Source of the DNA: Limnephilus marmoratus
Taxonomy: Eukaryota; Arthropoda; Insecta; Trichoptera; Limnephilidae
Assembly (NCBI GenBank): GCA_917880885.1
Contig: OU862913.1
Span: 8,759,411-8,823,410, forward strand
Length of the DNA stretch: 64,000 bases
Direction of reading: 5' to 3'
Shown: in pieces, positions 1-10,599 of the stretch
Numbering within the stretch: position 1 is the stretch's first letter
Layout of the letters: each line of letters starts with the position of its first letter
Made by a program: the position numbers and the translations under genes
The notes under the pieces: model-generated
Told to the model about the DNA's origin: nothing
What the model saw: the letters and a program-made list of their open reading frames with translations, nothing else
Databases searched by the model: none

Positions 1-250
1 TTAGAGATTGGATCAATGGCGGCAGCGTTTGCTCCTCCCCAGGCTATGATACCATACTCGATTAGAGATTGACATAGTGCATAGTAAATTGTTATGAGTT
101 GGTTCAAGTTAAGAAAGTTGCGAGTTTGTCTAAAATGGTATATACATTATAAAATTATAATGAATTGCCTCAAACTTACCTTCATAATCAAGATCAATTC
201 CTAGATCTCTAATGATACCAACTACTTTCAAACATAAAATTATTAATTGA
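1..250 (-). mobile_element. LINE reverse-transcriptase fragment (C-terminal part)
   Basis: On the minus strand, bases 90-20 read IYYALCQSLIEYGIIAWGG, the conserved tail of a Jockey/CR1-type reverse transcriptase. Bases 240-180 read VVGIIRDLGIDLDYEG, the block that precedes it in this family. The order is correct for one minus-strand element. The same tail is seen in the LINE at 60600-63329. The fragment is cut by the window edge and no long ORF remains, so it is a relic. Confidence 0.75.
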
Positions 251-299
251 GTAAGCATTATCCTTGGAATTTTTCGAGAGAAACCTAAAAATTAAACAT

Positions 300-1735
300 C
301 ATTTAGAAACAAAAAATCCATATTATTTTGACTACCTACGTAAGTTACTAAGCACATCAAGGACATTTTGAAGCTTAACATGATAAGTCAGAAAATAAAA
401 TAATGTTAATATTATTTCAATAATTATAACATTTTTCAAACACTCTCATTCTTCTGGCACTTCCGTATCCCAATTCTTGAGTCCACTATACATAAAAGCA
501 ATAGTTCTGTAACTTTTTTTGTGTAAATTATTATTAGTTTAATAATACTTTTAGGCTCAAATATTAGGTAGGTAACTAAAAGTATTAATTTTAATTAATA
601 CTTTTAGTTATTATTATTATTATTATTCATTATTTTACTACACAAAAAATAAAATCAAACACAAACCAAAAACAACAACAAAAATTCCAACAAAAAATGA
701 ACTAAGTAAAAGATACCCCTATCTTCTAATCTATATTATTATGTGTATCTACCCATCTGTATGTACCTACCTATTACTTTTAAATTAGAAATCAGCTGTC
801 ATTCTTATGTTTTAATTGCATATTTTACTTTATTCTATCTCTTCTCTTTTTTATTCATATTTATACAAAATATGTATGTAGGCTTATAATATACGCAATG
901 TAAACACCAATTATAAGTAAGATATACCTATTATTTTATTATTATTTTAATAACTATGCTTAGCAAACTACAGTAATAATCAAACATTAATTGTTTATTT
1001 TATTTTACTTTATTGTTTCTGTTCTCTTTCTAGTTCTCACTATGCAAAATGTGTACGTAGGATATATATATGAAATGAAATGCAAACACCAGTTACCACC
1101 TTATATTTTAATCATTTGCCTTTAAATAACTATGCTAAACCATCCACGGCTATTTTATGTTTTAATTGGTTATTTCCTTTTTATTTTATTCTTTCTCTTC
1201 TCTTTTTCTTTCTTTTGATATGCTAAACATATAACAGTTAGGTACTATATTTTAAACTTCTCTTTTATTATTTTATTTTATATTCCTTCTCTTCTTTTTA
1301 TTTCCTCTTTTTATTTCATCAATTTTCATTCCTTTTTGTACAAATCATTCTCCATAAATATATTCATACCCATAATTATTTGACTGTCCTAAAACGGGAT
1401 AATACTCCTAGTTGGGCAGTCAAAATTTAATAAATAATAAATCACTTTTATTTATATAATAATAATAATAATAATAATGATTTATTGTCTTCATTTCTTA
1501 GTAACAGTAGAGATAATGATATCCTCACTGGGATCTCCCGTGCTGAGGATTTCATTTACATATTATAATTTAATTATAAGAAATTGATATGAATTAGACA
1601 TAACATATATCATGTAGTATTTTTTTTAAATAATTATAAAGTAAATAAGATAGTGGTTTTTTTTATAATTCAGATTACTAGATTTGGTTTTAGTCTGTAT
1701 TTGATATCAGTATATACAATCAACATCAGGATCAA
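300..1735. other. AT-rich intergenic DNA, no gene seen
   Basis: This stretch is strongly AT-rich, with short (ATT)n runs at about 609-627 and (ATA)n runs at about 1456-1478. There is no ORF with recognisable protein character. Partly similar segments around 820-900, 1000-1090 and 1190-1260 (tttctcttctcttttt followed by atatgcaaa-like text) suggest old local duplication. No coding or RNA feature is supported. Confidence 0.5.
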
Positions 1736-1929
1736 ATGTATAAAAAGTATTTAGGCCTTCGGTTATTGAAACATTTAAATCAGTATGTATATATAGCACA
1801 TCGCACAGATGTCTCTTTTTTATTGGGATCCGATAGAGCTCTTTTTCATTTGATTTTGCATACTAGTCTTTCCTCGGAATACTCGTCAAGACTAGTCATT
1901 TTGACGATAAAACAACACCCTTGTTGATC

Positions 1930-3285
1930 GGTTTTTTCTTGCTAATGTTTCTAGTAAAACTGCGCGAGAAATACGACGACGATTTTAGAATGTTTTATTG
2001 AAGTTCGCATGTTTGCAGTCTTCGATAAAGGTTTGCCTATACATTAATAATAGTGATTACGTAATTTTGTATAGTTTATTATCTATTTTAACTAATCAAA
2101 AACATCTGACATACCGTAAAAGAAAACCATTCTTGAATTTCAGATTTTCGGTTCTTTCAGCACGTCGAATCAAAAGTGCTCGCCAAAAGAAAAGGTTCAC
2201 CACCCCTGCTTTAAGTAATATGCATAGCTGCAGAAAACACGTCACTGCAACGATTTTTTCCGAATTTCGGAACCACTTACAAAGTGTAAGTCTGAAAAGT
2301 TTCCGAATTTCGGAAGATTCTCCCTAGTTGCACTAAAAATTATATTTAAATATTTTCGAAAACTCCCGCGATCTGTTATTTGCATAATCATGTAGTTGAC
2401 AAAATCCTTTATAGGATTTGACATAGATGTCTCTATTATTTTGCGTCTACTTTTATCTATAGATATGCATAAGCACGTATCTTGTTTTGTTGACAAAAAT
2501 TTCTAGGTTAAAATGACAGCCGTTTGTTGGCTTAGAATGATGTTATTGATTGTTTTAATTGATTTTTATTAAGTGTTTACGTACGACAGTTCCCGCAATT
2601 CAATTATCAATCTATTTAACGTGTTTTCAATTCGTGCAAATTAAAAATTTGTGGCTTTTTTACGTATTTTACGAAGTAAAATTTAAATTTAAAATTTCAC
2701 CCGATCTTTGTGTTTATTTTTACAATTATTGACCTAATTACTTGACGTGTGCGTTTGAACTGTAGTTTATCAATTAGAAGGATTCATAACAAAGATAAAC
2801 ATGTAAATTTCAATTAGTTTAGAAAAGTTTTAATTCAGTAAATCTCAATCAAAGCTAGCTGTCAGATGGTATATTTTGTCAGAATGGAAATGCGATACTC
2901 GAAAACATTCATGCAAGTATTCTAAAAGGTTAGTAATACGTATTCTTATGATTTTTATCTTATTAAAAACCTTGTATCTTAATTTACTACATTATATAAA
3001 AACATGTTGATGAATATCCGATGTTAGATCACAAATGTTTATAAAGCTGCAGTCTGATTTTGATATTGTCATTTAGGGTGTATTTGTAAAACGATTATTT
3101 TAGTTAAATAAAGCAAAAATCACGTTAATTCTTATTGATAATTGTAGACAATTAACATATCCTACTAATTTCATACAGTTACTTTGTGTTAAATGTATTT
3201 CAATATACTAAAAAGTGGATTGCATTTTGACACTCCGCGGTCTCATATATCTATAAAAAAAATTCGACCAAAATATTCCAAATCA
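1930..3285. other. Intergenic DNA, no gene seen
   Basis: The stretch is AT-rich with only short ORFs that lack any family signature. It may contain the rest of the piggyBac copy whose end is clear at 3290-3683, but no opposite TIR with a TTAA target was recognised. Confidence 0.4.
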
Positions 3286-3289
3286 GCTG

Positions 3290-3683
3290 ATTGCACTTAA
3301 AAATTGACAGTTTAAAAATATGTTTGCTTCTGTGGTTATCAAGTAGGCCATAGACAACGTGTAGAAATCAAAAATATCCAATGTTGACTTGAAAAAGTAA
3401 CATTTAGGGCAATTTCAAAGTAACTAACTCGCAGGATACGCACATTTTTATAGTTTACGATTTTATAATATTTTTTTTATAATTCCAACGAATATGTGAT
3501 AATTAAGAAAAGATAGGTTAATTCATTGGCTATATGGAACTATAATAGGTTCGCATGTCTCAATATTAAAATTCAGAGATATGATTTTTTCAATGTCGGC
3601 GGAAAAAAATCAAAATGGATTCGAAAATATCACGAGCAATCCGAGGCAAAAGTTATAAAACGCGCAGTCGCTCCAGTGGTTAA
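3290..3683 (-). mobile_element. piggyBac-family end abutting the ZF1 stop
   Basis: Read on the minus strand from 3683, the sequence is TTAA followed by CCACTGGAGCGACTGCGCG. It then aligns for about 400 bases with the left end of the nested piggyBac at 44353 onward. Shared landmarks include GGATTGCTCG, CCGCCAACATT/CCGCCGACATT, AGCCAATGAATT and TATGGCC..TTGATAACCACAGA. TTAA flanking and the CCACT start fit piggyBac ends. The other end of this copy was not found, so it is a partial element. Confidence 0.75.
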
Positions 3684-5978
3684 TGAGGTTTTTCTTCGGT
3701 ATGGGTAAGAACGTGAAGTTTTAAAGTTCCCTTTTGAGAACATGAGTAGTTGCAGTCCGAACATGAAAAAGGTTTTTCTCCGGCATGGGTGCACATGTGA
3801 CGTTTTAAATCTTGCTTTTGATAAAATGAATGACTACAGACAGAACATGAATAAGGTTTTTCCCCAGTATGCATAAACAAGTGACGTTCTAAAAATTCCT
3901 TTCGAGAACAAGAATAACTACAATAGGAGCATGAAAAGGGTTTTTTTCCAGTGTGGATGCGCCTGTGAACTGTTAAATTTCCCTTATGAGAACATGAGTA
4001 GTTGCAGTCCGAACATGAAAACGGTTTTTCTCCAGTATGGGTGAACGTGTGACGTTTTAAATCATGCTTCTGAGAAAATGAAAAGCTACAGACAGAACAT
4101 GAATAAGGTTTTTCTCCAGTATGCGTAAGCGCGTGACGTTCTAAAGATCCCTTTCGAGAACACGAATAACTACAATATGAGCAAGAAAAGGGTTTTTCTC
4201 CAGTATGGATACGCATGTGGAGTGTTAAATTTACCTTATGAGAACATGAGTAGTTGCAGTCCGAACATGAAAAAGGGTTTTTTCCGGTATGGGTGAACAT
4301 GTGACGTTTTAAACCTTGCTTTCGATAAAATGAATAGCCACAGACGGAACATGAATGAGGTTTTTCCCCAGTATGCGTTAGAGAATGAAGTTCAAAATTT
4401 CCCTTCCGAGAACATGAATAACTACAAAAGGAACATGAAAAGGGTTTTTCTCCAGTGTGAGTACGCCTGTGAAGTGTCAAAGTCCCTTTTTGAGAACACG
4501 AATAATTGCAGTCAGAACATGAAAACAGTTTTTCTCCAGTATGGGTGAACATGTGATTTTTTAAATCTTGCTTTCGAGAAAATGAAAAGCTACAGACGGA
4601 ACATGAAAAAGGTTTTTTACCAGTATGGATGAGCATATGACGATTTAGATGTCCCTTATGAGAACATGAATAGTTGCAGTGCGGACATGAAATTTTTTTT
4701 TCTCCGGTGTGGGTACGCCTGTGGAGTGTAAAAGTTCCTTTTAGAGAACATGTATAGTTGCAGTCCAAACATGAAAACGGTTTTTCTCCTCCATGGGTGC
4801 GCAAGTGCAGTGCTAACGCTGATTTGCACGAGCAGGAGTAGTTACAATGAAAGCATGAGTAGGATTTTTCACCAGGATGCGTCTTAAGGCTCGTTATTAG
4901 ATCTGAAAAAGATGGCAAATAAAGTACAATAAGAAGGTTTCTATAGCAAAACAGTAAATTATTTAAACGAATTCGTATAAACAAATAACGATTTTACCTG
5001 CAGTTTGTGTTATACTTGCAGAGGGCTCTAAACATTCCTTTTTAACATTCGGCAGGTCTATCTCAATTTCTATATAAGGAATCCCCCCTACATCTTCTTT
5101 TCGGGGTTCTGGTTCTGCCTTAATGGGAACAGTCGCCACATTAATGCTAGCTGAAATAACATAACAATATATTGATAAGATGAGTACAACACTAAAAATA
5201 AAGTTCGTCGGTAGTATTTTTACAATAATTTGTGTTTATTGTTCGAATATTATTGTATAATATTGTTAGAGTTATATTATTGTTTTAAATAAGCTTCAAT
5301 TGCCAAGCTACTACAGATTCTAATTTCCTTTGAATAAAAAATACAATACAATATAAAAATAATTAAAAAATATCTGTGGAATGTGAATTTTCTTTCTGAC
5401 AGAGTTCCTAGAAATAAATAAAAAAATGTACGTTTTTCATTGCGAATTTAAAAGATATATTTATCGTTTAAGAAACAATGAAGGATGAAGATTAGATACT
5501 ACATAATGATTTTTATTTTAAAATTTTCAAGTTGATTTGTGATTCTGCAGATAGATGAATCGAAGAAGGCATTCCGGAATCATTATAATATATTAATTTC
5601 TTTGGATCACAAAATGCATGTTACATCTCTAATCCAAGAGAGATTATGAAAAGGAGAACGTTTAGTGATTTATTGTAGAGTTAAAAAGAATGGTTAGGCA
5701 ACAGCTTGAGGAAAAACGAACTGTTTATCAGAAGAATTATCCATAAAGCAATGAGGGGAAGTAAAAAGGTAGCAACTGACTCCGTCCATCGGAAACCTCC
5801 TTGTATACAGGCAGTTCAACTTACTAGATGGCTGAACACTCTCTGCGTACTGAATATATTCCTTCTTTACATCCGGGAGGTCGATTTTACTATCCGTAAA
5901 CGGCATTTCCCATTCATGCTCTTCCTGTGACCCTGGTTCCAGCTTGATGGAAACACTCTCCAGGGCGGAAAGATCCAT
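3680..5978 (-). CDS. ZF1: C2H2 zinc-finger protein, 14 fingers, three coding exons
   Basis: Probable nuclear DNA-binding protein. Exons on the minus strand are 5978-5825, 5150-4998 and 4902-3680. Borders are GT/AG and the phases match (1, 1), giving 1530 nt or 509 aa. Exons 1 and 2 encode homologous acidic segments (SIKLEPGSQEE..DVKKE and PIKAEPEPRKED..NVKKE), which contain sumoylation-like psi-K-x-E motifs. Exon 3 carries 14 C-X2-C-X12-H-X3-H fingers with TGEKP-type linkers. From finger 4 onward they repeat in threes (SCSVC, SCSDC, then SCSYC or SCSFC). The final linker reads EEKPH and ends at a TAA lying inside a piggyBac TTAA target, so the array is probably truncated by the insertion. The start was chosen because ATG-GAT-CTT is shared by all three paralogs. 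No function beyond DNA binding can be assigned. Confidence 0.85.
5151..5824 (-). other. ZF1 intron 1
   Basis: Intron between the two short N-terminal exons. The donor is GTAAGT at 5824 downward and the acceptor ends tatttcag at 5151. The DNA is AT-rich. An ORF reading through the donor is open only by chance. Nothing else was recognised. Confidence 0.7.
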
Positions 5979-5999
5979 GGCACCACTGTGATAACTTCC

Positions 6000-6700
6000 T
6001 GTTACGTTAATGGTAATTGATCACAGCTCAAAGGTAGATCTGAAACGAAATCACTTTAAATTACATTTACTTGAAATGCTTAATATTAAAATTATGAAAA
6101 CTATAAGGCAGAGCAGCGTTTCCTAGCCATTTTCAGCCACTGACCTTTAATAAATCAAGCACAATTATCAAGGACCCCCTTGATAAAAAAACCAACAATA
6201 AATTTCGAACCATTTTTGAAGCGAAAACATCTTTAGCACCGTTGTGATATGAAACTTGATGAAACGAAAAATAGCACCTCTAAAAAGAGACAAATACATC
6301 CATAGAATTTAGCCTAGAGAATGAGATACTATTATCAGTCTCCTCGTTGTGCGGTGCTTCGTAGCCTCCCCACTCTTTTCTACTTTAGTTTTCTGAAGGT
6401 TTCACTTCTGCCGTCTGTGAATTGCACACTCTGATATTTTTTAGTAGGTACTACAAATACAAAAAAAAACTTTTTCATAAAAAACGTTAATAATAGCGCA
6501 TAACAGCAACACAGGTTGGTGTGTTTTGCAACTAAGTTAGCGATTTTCTGGATGATATTACTACTAAGTTGTAATCTCAAATCAGATTCCCTTGTAATCT
6601 GTTTCTGTGTTTGTTTTTATTCTATACAAGAGCAGAGAATGCCTTTTCACAGAGGTGTGTGTTTGAGAAAAGCAGTAAATGTTTCTGATATTTCCTCATA
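6000..6700. other. ZF1 5' flank
   Basis: A likely acceptor for a 5' untranslated exon lies about 60 bases upstream of the ZF1 ATG (minus-strand tttcag before atctacctttg). A comparable acceptor precedes the ZF3 ATG. The rest is AT-rich with no supported gene. Confidence 0.45.
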
Positions 6701-6840
6701 ATTTTTCGGAACAAACGTCAACGGTTAATACGCACTTTTTTTGTAAAACTTTTAGATTCTTCTTAATTACCATAAAAGACAACTATTTGCATTCGGGGAG
6801 GTTGAAAATGTTACATTTTTATTTTCTTGTTTTAAAATTT
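6700..6840 (+). repeat. Block A repeat upstream of ZF1
   Basis: The text aacggttaatacgcact, then aaaagacaactatttgcatt, then a g-rich step occurs here, at 22995-23110 (same orientation, upstream of ZF2) and inverted at 30430-30600. This copy is the most diverged. It is either a fragment of the foldback arm at 22985/30600 or a shared upstream region of the ZF genes. Confidence 0.65.
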
Positions 6841-6900
6841 TCTGTCATGAATTAATTGTACTACCAAACATGTAAAAGCCCTCTGGGCGTTAAACATATG
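6840..6900 (+). repeat. LINE 3'-end fragment
   Basis: The stretch ttgtactaccaaacatgtaaaagccctctgggcg is the reverse complement of the 3' end of the LINE at 16805-18096 (bases 16850-16885). Only about 60 bases of that 3' terminus, including its GC-rich stem, are present. Confidence 0.7.
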
Positions 6901-7249
6901 ACAAGAATATCTACTTACGTACAAGGCGTCAATTCCAAAATGTCAAGAAACGTCACTCTAATAGTAGAAGCACTTAAAAAGTAGACTGCTTTAAAAATTT
7001 GATAGTTATTAAAATAATCTCAATTCGAGTAAATTTAAAATAAATAAAATGGATATGCGGAATGCGCGGCGAGAAAGCAGACAGCGCCTGCCATACACTC
7101 TCGAGCATAAATAAACCAATAACCAATAAATATACTAACCCCTAGATCGATCACTTCGGCTTTTTCCTCCTAGCGGTTTTCGTCACCAACTTAACCAGAC
7201 CCCCCCCCCTCGCCCTTCCCACACCTGCCAGCAGTAATAGACTAAAGAT

Positions 7250-8068
7250 AGAGGAAATTTATTTGTCTACCATAGACAATATAATCGCTCTCGACCTACT
7301 TCATTAGCCCAATAAATTATTTAAGAACAAAATTATTGGAATCAGAAAATGTTACATTAGACAAATGAAACACTCTGAGAACATCTTTAAATATGTTTAT
7401 TTTCAGTAAAGACAATTGATAATAAATAACACATAAGACAATTGATAATAAAACATAACACAAAAACTAAGGTATCCTAACCGACCTAACCTCAAATTAA
7501 TTTACGGATGAATGCTGAATGTTGATGTCCTGGTACTGGTTCTGATCCTGGTCATCTTGTAGATACTCCACTGACCAGCTCTCTTCACCTTCACCGTCAG
7601 ACTCCCATTTGACATCGGAAATGTCTCCTTGCAGTGCAATAGTTATTTCTTCATGTGACAAACCTCTAACAGCCATCTATAAAAATGATAACAATAAGTT
7701 ATATATAGTCTACCGGAAAACATTTCTCCGGAAATTGGCATCTTATTTGAAATTGTTCTTCCTCTTTTGAAGGGATTGAAATTTCAAGTAATTTTAGGTT
7801 ATTTTTACGACAGTTGGTTTCTTCATAGGGCAACGGGTTTCAATCTGACAAAGCTCTGTCCGGAGAAAATGAGCAGTAAAGAAAAGTAAGCTCATTTTCT
7901 CAAGGCAGCGATCTGTCAGATCCAGCTCTGTTGCCCTGGGGAACATTTTGACATTTAATTTTATTTTTATAATAATATTTTAGGCTAATAAATTGGGTAG
8001 GTACTGAAAGATAATTATATTGTCTATGGTCGAGCCTTTTATTTTGTTTCCTCTATCCCTTGTCGATG
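7250..8068. mobile_element. Degenerate TIR element carrying a 59-aa ORF
   Basis: The 16-base sequence ccatagacaatataat at about 7271 is repeated inverted at about 8015. Flanking text (gatagaggaaa near 7247, tttcctctatc near 8058) extends the imperfect inverted repeat to about 80 bases. The interior holds the short ORF at 7497-7676. No superfamily can be assigned. Confidence 0.45.
7497..7676 (-). CDS. 59-aa acidic ORF, possible transposase N-terminus
   Basis: The ORF starts MAVRGLSHEEITIALQGDIS and continues strongly acidic and Gln/Asn-rich. The ATG follows directly on tttttatag, a plausible splice acceptor, so this may be one exon. The xLSxEEI start resembles the N-termini of piggyBac-type transposases, but the match is short. 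It lies inside a degenerate TIR element. It may instead be a chance ORF, although its composition differs from the surrounding AT-rich DNA. Confidence 0.35.
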   Translation of the reverse strand: MAVRGLSHEEITIALQGDISDVKWESDGEGEESWSVEYLQDDQDQNQYQDINIQHSSVN

Positions 8069-8079
8069 GTATGTGTGAC

Positions 8080-8550
8080 GACAGAGTCGCACATCGAATA
8101 AAAAGTCGTCAAATATAGGTATGTGTATATGGTCAAATAGGGTTGACACTTGGTCCATAGAAAAACCACGAAGTTATCAATCTAATGACTGGTTTATTTA
8201 TGCCAAGACCGTTAAGGGGTGTTCAGACATCTAATATAACCGCTAGCAGGTATCTGTTGAACCGCGAGCGCTTATGTTTCGTGGCGTTCACACGGCGCAG
8301 ATAAAATATTTCTTCCTATGGTAGGAGAGGGGGTCAGTTGAATTAGCGAGCGGCCACAGAGCGCGCATTTTTTGTACTGAATCTATGGAGTTGACATCTG
8401 TCACCCACCGTTCTTGGCAGCTCCGTAATTAAAATGACCCCCTCTCCTGTTTTCGTCGGAGTAGGGGGCGCTTAACTGTTGGCATATCGCCTCAGGAGCG
8501 GTTACGGCGTAAGATGTGCATTGTCTATGGTTGATGTGCGCATAAAGCGC
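8080..8550. other. Spacer before the Harbinger element
   Basis: No gene was seen. The 14-base inverted pair ggagagggggtca (about 8323) and tgaccccctctcc (about 8438) flanks a roughly 100-base loop, so a small hairpin-forming repeat is possible. Confidence 0.4.
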
Positions 8551-8873
8551 TCAGGGGGCCTACTCTCTAACTTACTCAGTAAGTTTCGGTTTCACAGTCG
8601 AATGAGTCGAATGAGTCGACCGTTTCGGAGTCACATCACAAAATATCTCTATTGACACAAATCGGTTTAGAAAAGCGTCGATGGGCGTCGGTATGTTTGA
8701 CCATAAATATACTATGTTTGACTTTCACACTCTATATAGAAATAATGTGGATTGTATTGTCTATGCGCCTACAGTCTATGGGAGAAGCGTTGTTTTGACG
8801 TTTGACATATTTGACGTTTGTTTCGTATTGTTCAATTGTATTTTGTGTCTGCTTAGCAAAGCAAAAGAACTGA

Positions 8874-10594
8874 ATGAACGTAAGTTATATGATTATTTAG
8901 TACATTCATGTTTATTTTGTGTTTGTCTTGGTTTTAAAATTGTGTCATTTGAATTATTTATGTAAAAAACGTGATTATTATAGTATCCGGTTGACGGTGG
9001 CAAAACAATTATCGAGTATATGGCAAACCATATGAATTTTCGTTTTACCACCGCCAGCGGGATACTGTTATTACCAACCGCATTTGCATGTTTTTATTGA
9101 TTGCATTGTTAGTTTTAAATTAATAATAATAATGTATATTAATAATTCTTCTACAGAATAAAAGGTCTACAAGCGAACAGTTGGAGTTGCTGGTGTCATG
9201 GGTCGCCGACAGGCCTTCCATGGTATCGGAAGATGTGAGGGGCCGGATGGAAGGATAGCCAGCAAGTCGGAGTGGGACGAGTTGGCCCAAACCCTGAACG
9301 CCATCAGGTTTGGAGCCAAGAAACCAGGCGAAAAATGGCAGCAAGTATGTACATAATATACCTAATAATACTTTTGAAACAAACACCTTTCTCAAAATAA
9401 TCTTAATTTATCGGTTTCTGTATAATAGTTTGACCATTTATCAATTGTTTCAGACTTGGCGGGACCTAAAAGGTAATGCCAAACAGAAGGCATCGCGGCA
9501 TCGAGTGGAGTTAGTTTTAATTATTGGGCGAGACGTGATTGATGGGACACCGATTTATGAGACGTTGATGGATGACGTTGCAATTGAGGTCCTTCCTCAA
9601 TTACCTGGGTCGGATGAGGAAGCTTCGTCCGCGATGCCTGGGCCGGTGCCGACAGACGTTTTGCCCGCAACGCCTGGACCGTCCGGCGTCAAAAGAAAGG
9701 CCTCCGACAAAGATCTTTGTAAGTACTAACAATGAAATTTCTTAGGGTGAATGGGAATAATTTTATGAAAAAACTAACCAACTAACCATCACGCCGTTTC
9801 ACCGCAGGCGTAGGCAGAGAGGACAGACCGCCAACCAACTTGGCACACATACATATATCATCTCATATTACTCTCCTATTATTCTACTCTTAACATGGCC
9901 CGTCTCAAGTATCTGATTCACTTGATTGTGCCATGTCTTCCTCGGGCTTCCCTGACTTCTTCTACCATTCACATTTGTGTCACATATTCTTCTTACACCA
10001 CTTTCTTAATTCATTCTCCCAAACATACATGGCCCTCTACATGCCCAAACCATCTGAGGGTCCCTCTTAATCTTACTCATTACGCTTCCATCAGCCTTGC
10101 ATTCTTTGCGGATCTCCACAGTTCTCACACGATCATACATGGTGGGATCTCGTTTCAACAGCATTCAGTCTGCTTTTATCATTCCTCTGCCAGTTCCATG
10201 CCTCACTGCCATACATCAGGGTGGGTACCGGACTCCATTGTGGACTGCTAGCTTCGCTTCTTTTAATATTTTTTTTATTAGCGCCAACGGCATTCAATCC
10301 TCCATTAATAGTGTTACCTGCATTTACCCTTCTTTCAATATCCCTCTCAGCCTTCCCATCTCGTGATGTTATGATATTATGTATTATTAATATTTTACTT
10401 TCAGTTACTAAAAGAGCCTTGATGAAGAGGTTTGTGATAGCAGAGGAGGAAAAAATGCAAACCAGAGGGAGAAAAACATAAACGAGAGGGAGAAGCTCCT
10501 TCACAACAAGCACAAATGGGAGAAAGTGGAAGAGTTCGGTGCGGCCTTGCTGGCCAGCATGGCCGCACAGATGCAAAATTCAGAGAGGCGCTGA
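8874..10594 (+). pseudogene. Harbinger Myb/SANT-like DNA-binding protein, broken
   Basis: The inferred exons are 8874-8879 (ATGAAC then GTAAGT), 9157-9344, 9454-9718 and 10405-10594. All have GT/AG borders and compatible phases. Exon 2 encodes a zeste/Myb-SANT-like domain (NKRSTSEQLELLVSWVADRP..WDELAQTLNA..KKPGEKWQQ) that continues in exon 3 (TWRDLKGNAKQKASRHR). A Pro-rich acidic linker follows, then a charged helical C-terminus (INEREKLLHNKHKWEKVEEF) in exon 4. In PIF/Harbinger elements this partner protein helps bring the transposase to the nucleus and to DNA. There is a frame change near 9255 and another in an A-run near 10450. Intron 3 contains an RTE-type LINE fragment. Confidence 0.75.
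9775..10260 (-). mobile_element. RTE-type LINE fragment
   Basis: Minus-strand bases 10230-10140 read LMYGSEAWNWQRNDKSRLNAVE, the C-terminal motif of RTE-like reverse transcriptases. Further downstream (decreasing coordinates) the frames are broken, but the text remains LINE-like to the ggttggcggtctgtcctctctgcctacgcc terminus near 9800. It sits inside the third intron of the Harbinger SANT gene. Confidence 0.7.
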
Positions 10595-10599
10595 TAGCA

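Noticed and set aside
1736..1927. 63-aa ORF in AT-rich DNA
   Set aside because: No homology signature and no splice context. Length is expected by chance.
8681..8965. 94-aa protein-coding ORF
   Set aside because: It reads through the GTAAGT donor used by the SANT-like gene. Only the last ATGAAC before the donor fits the gene model.
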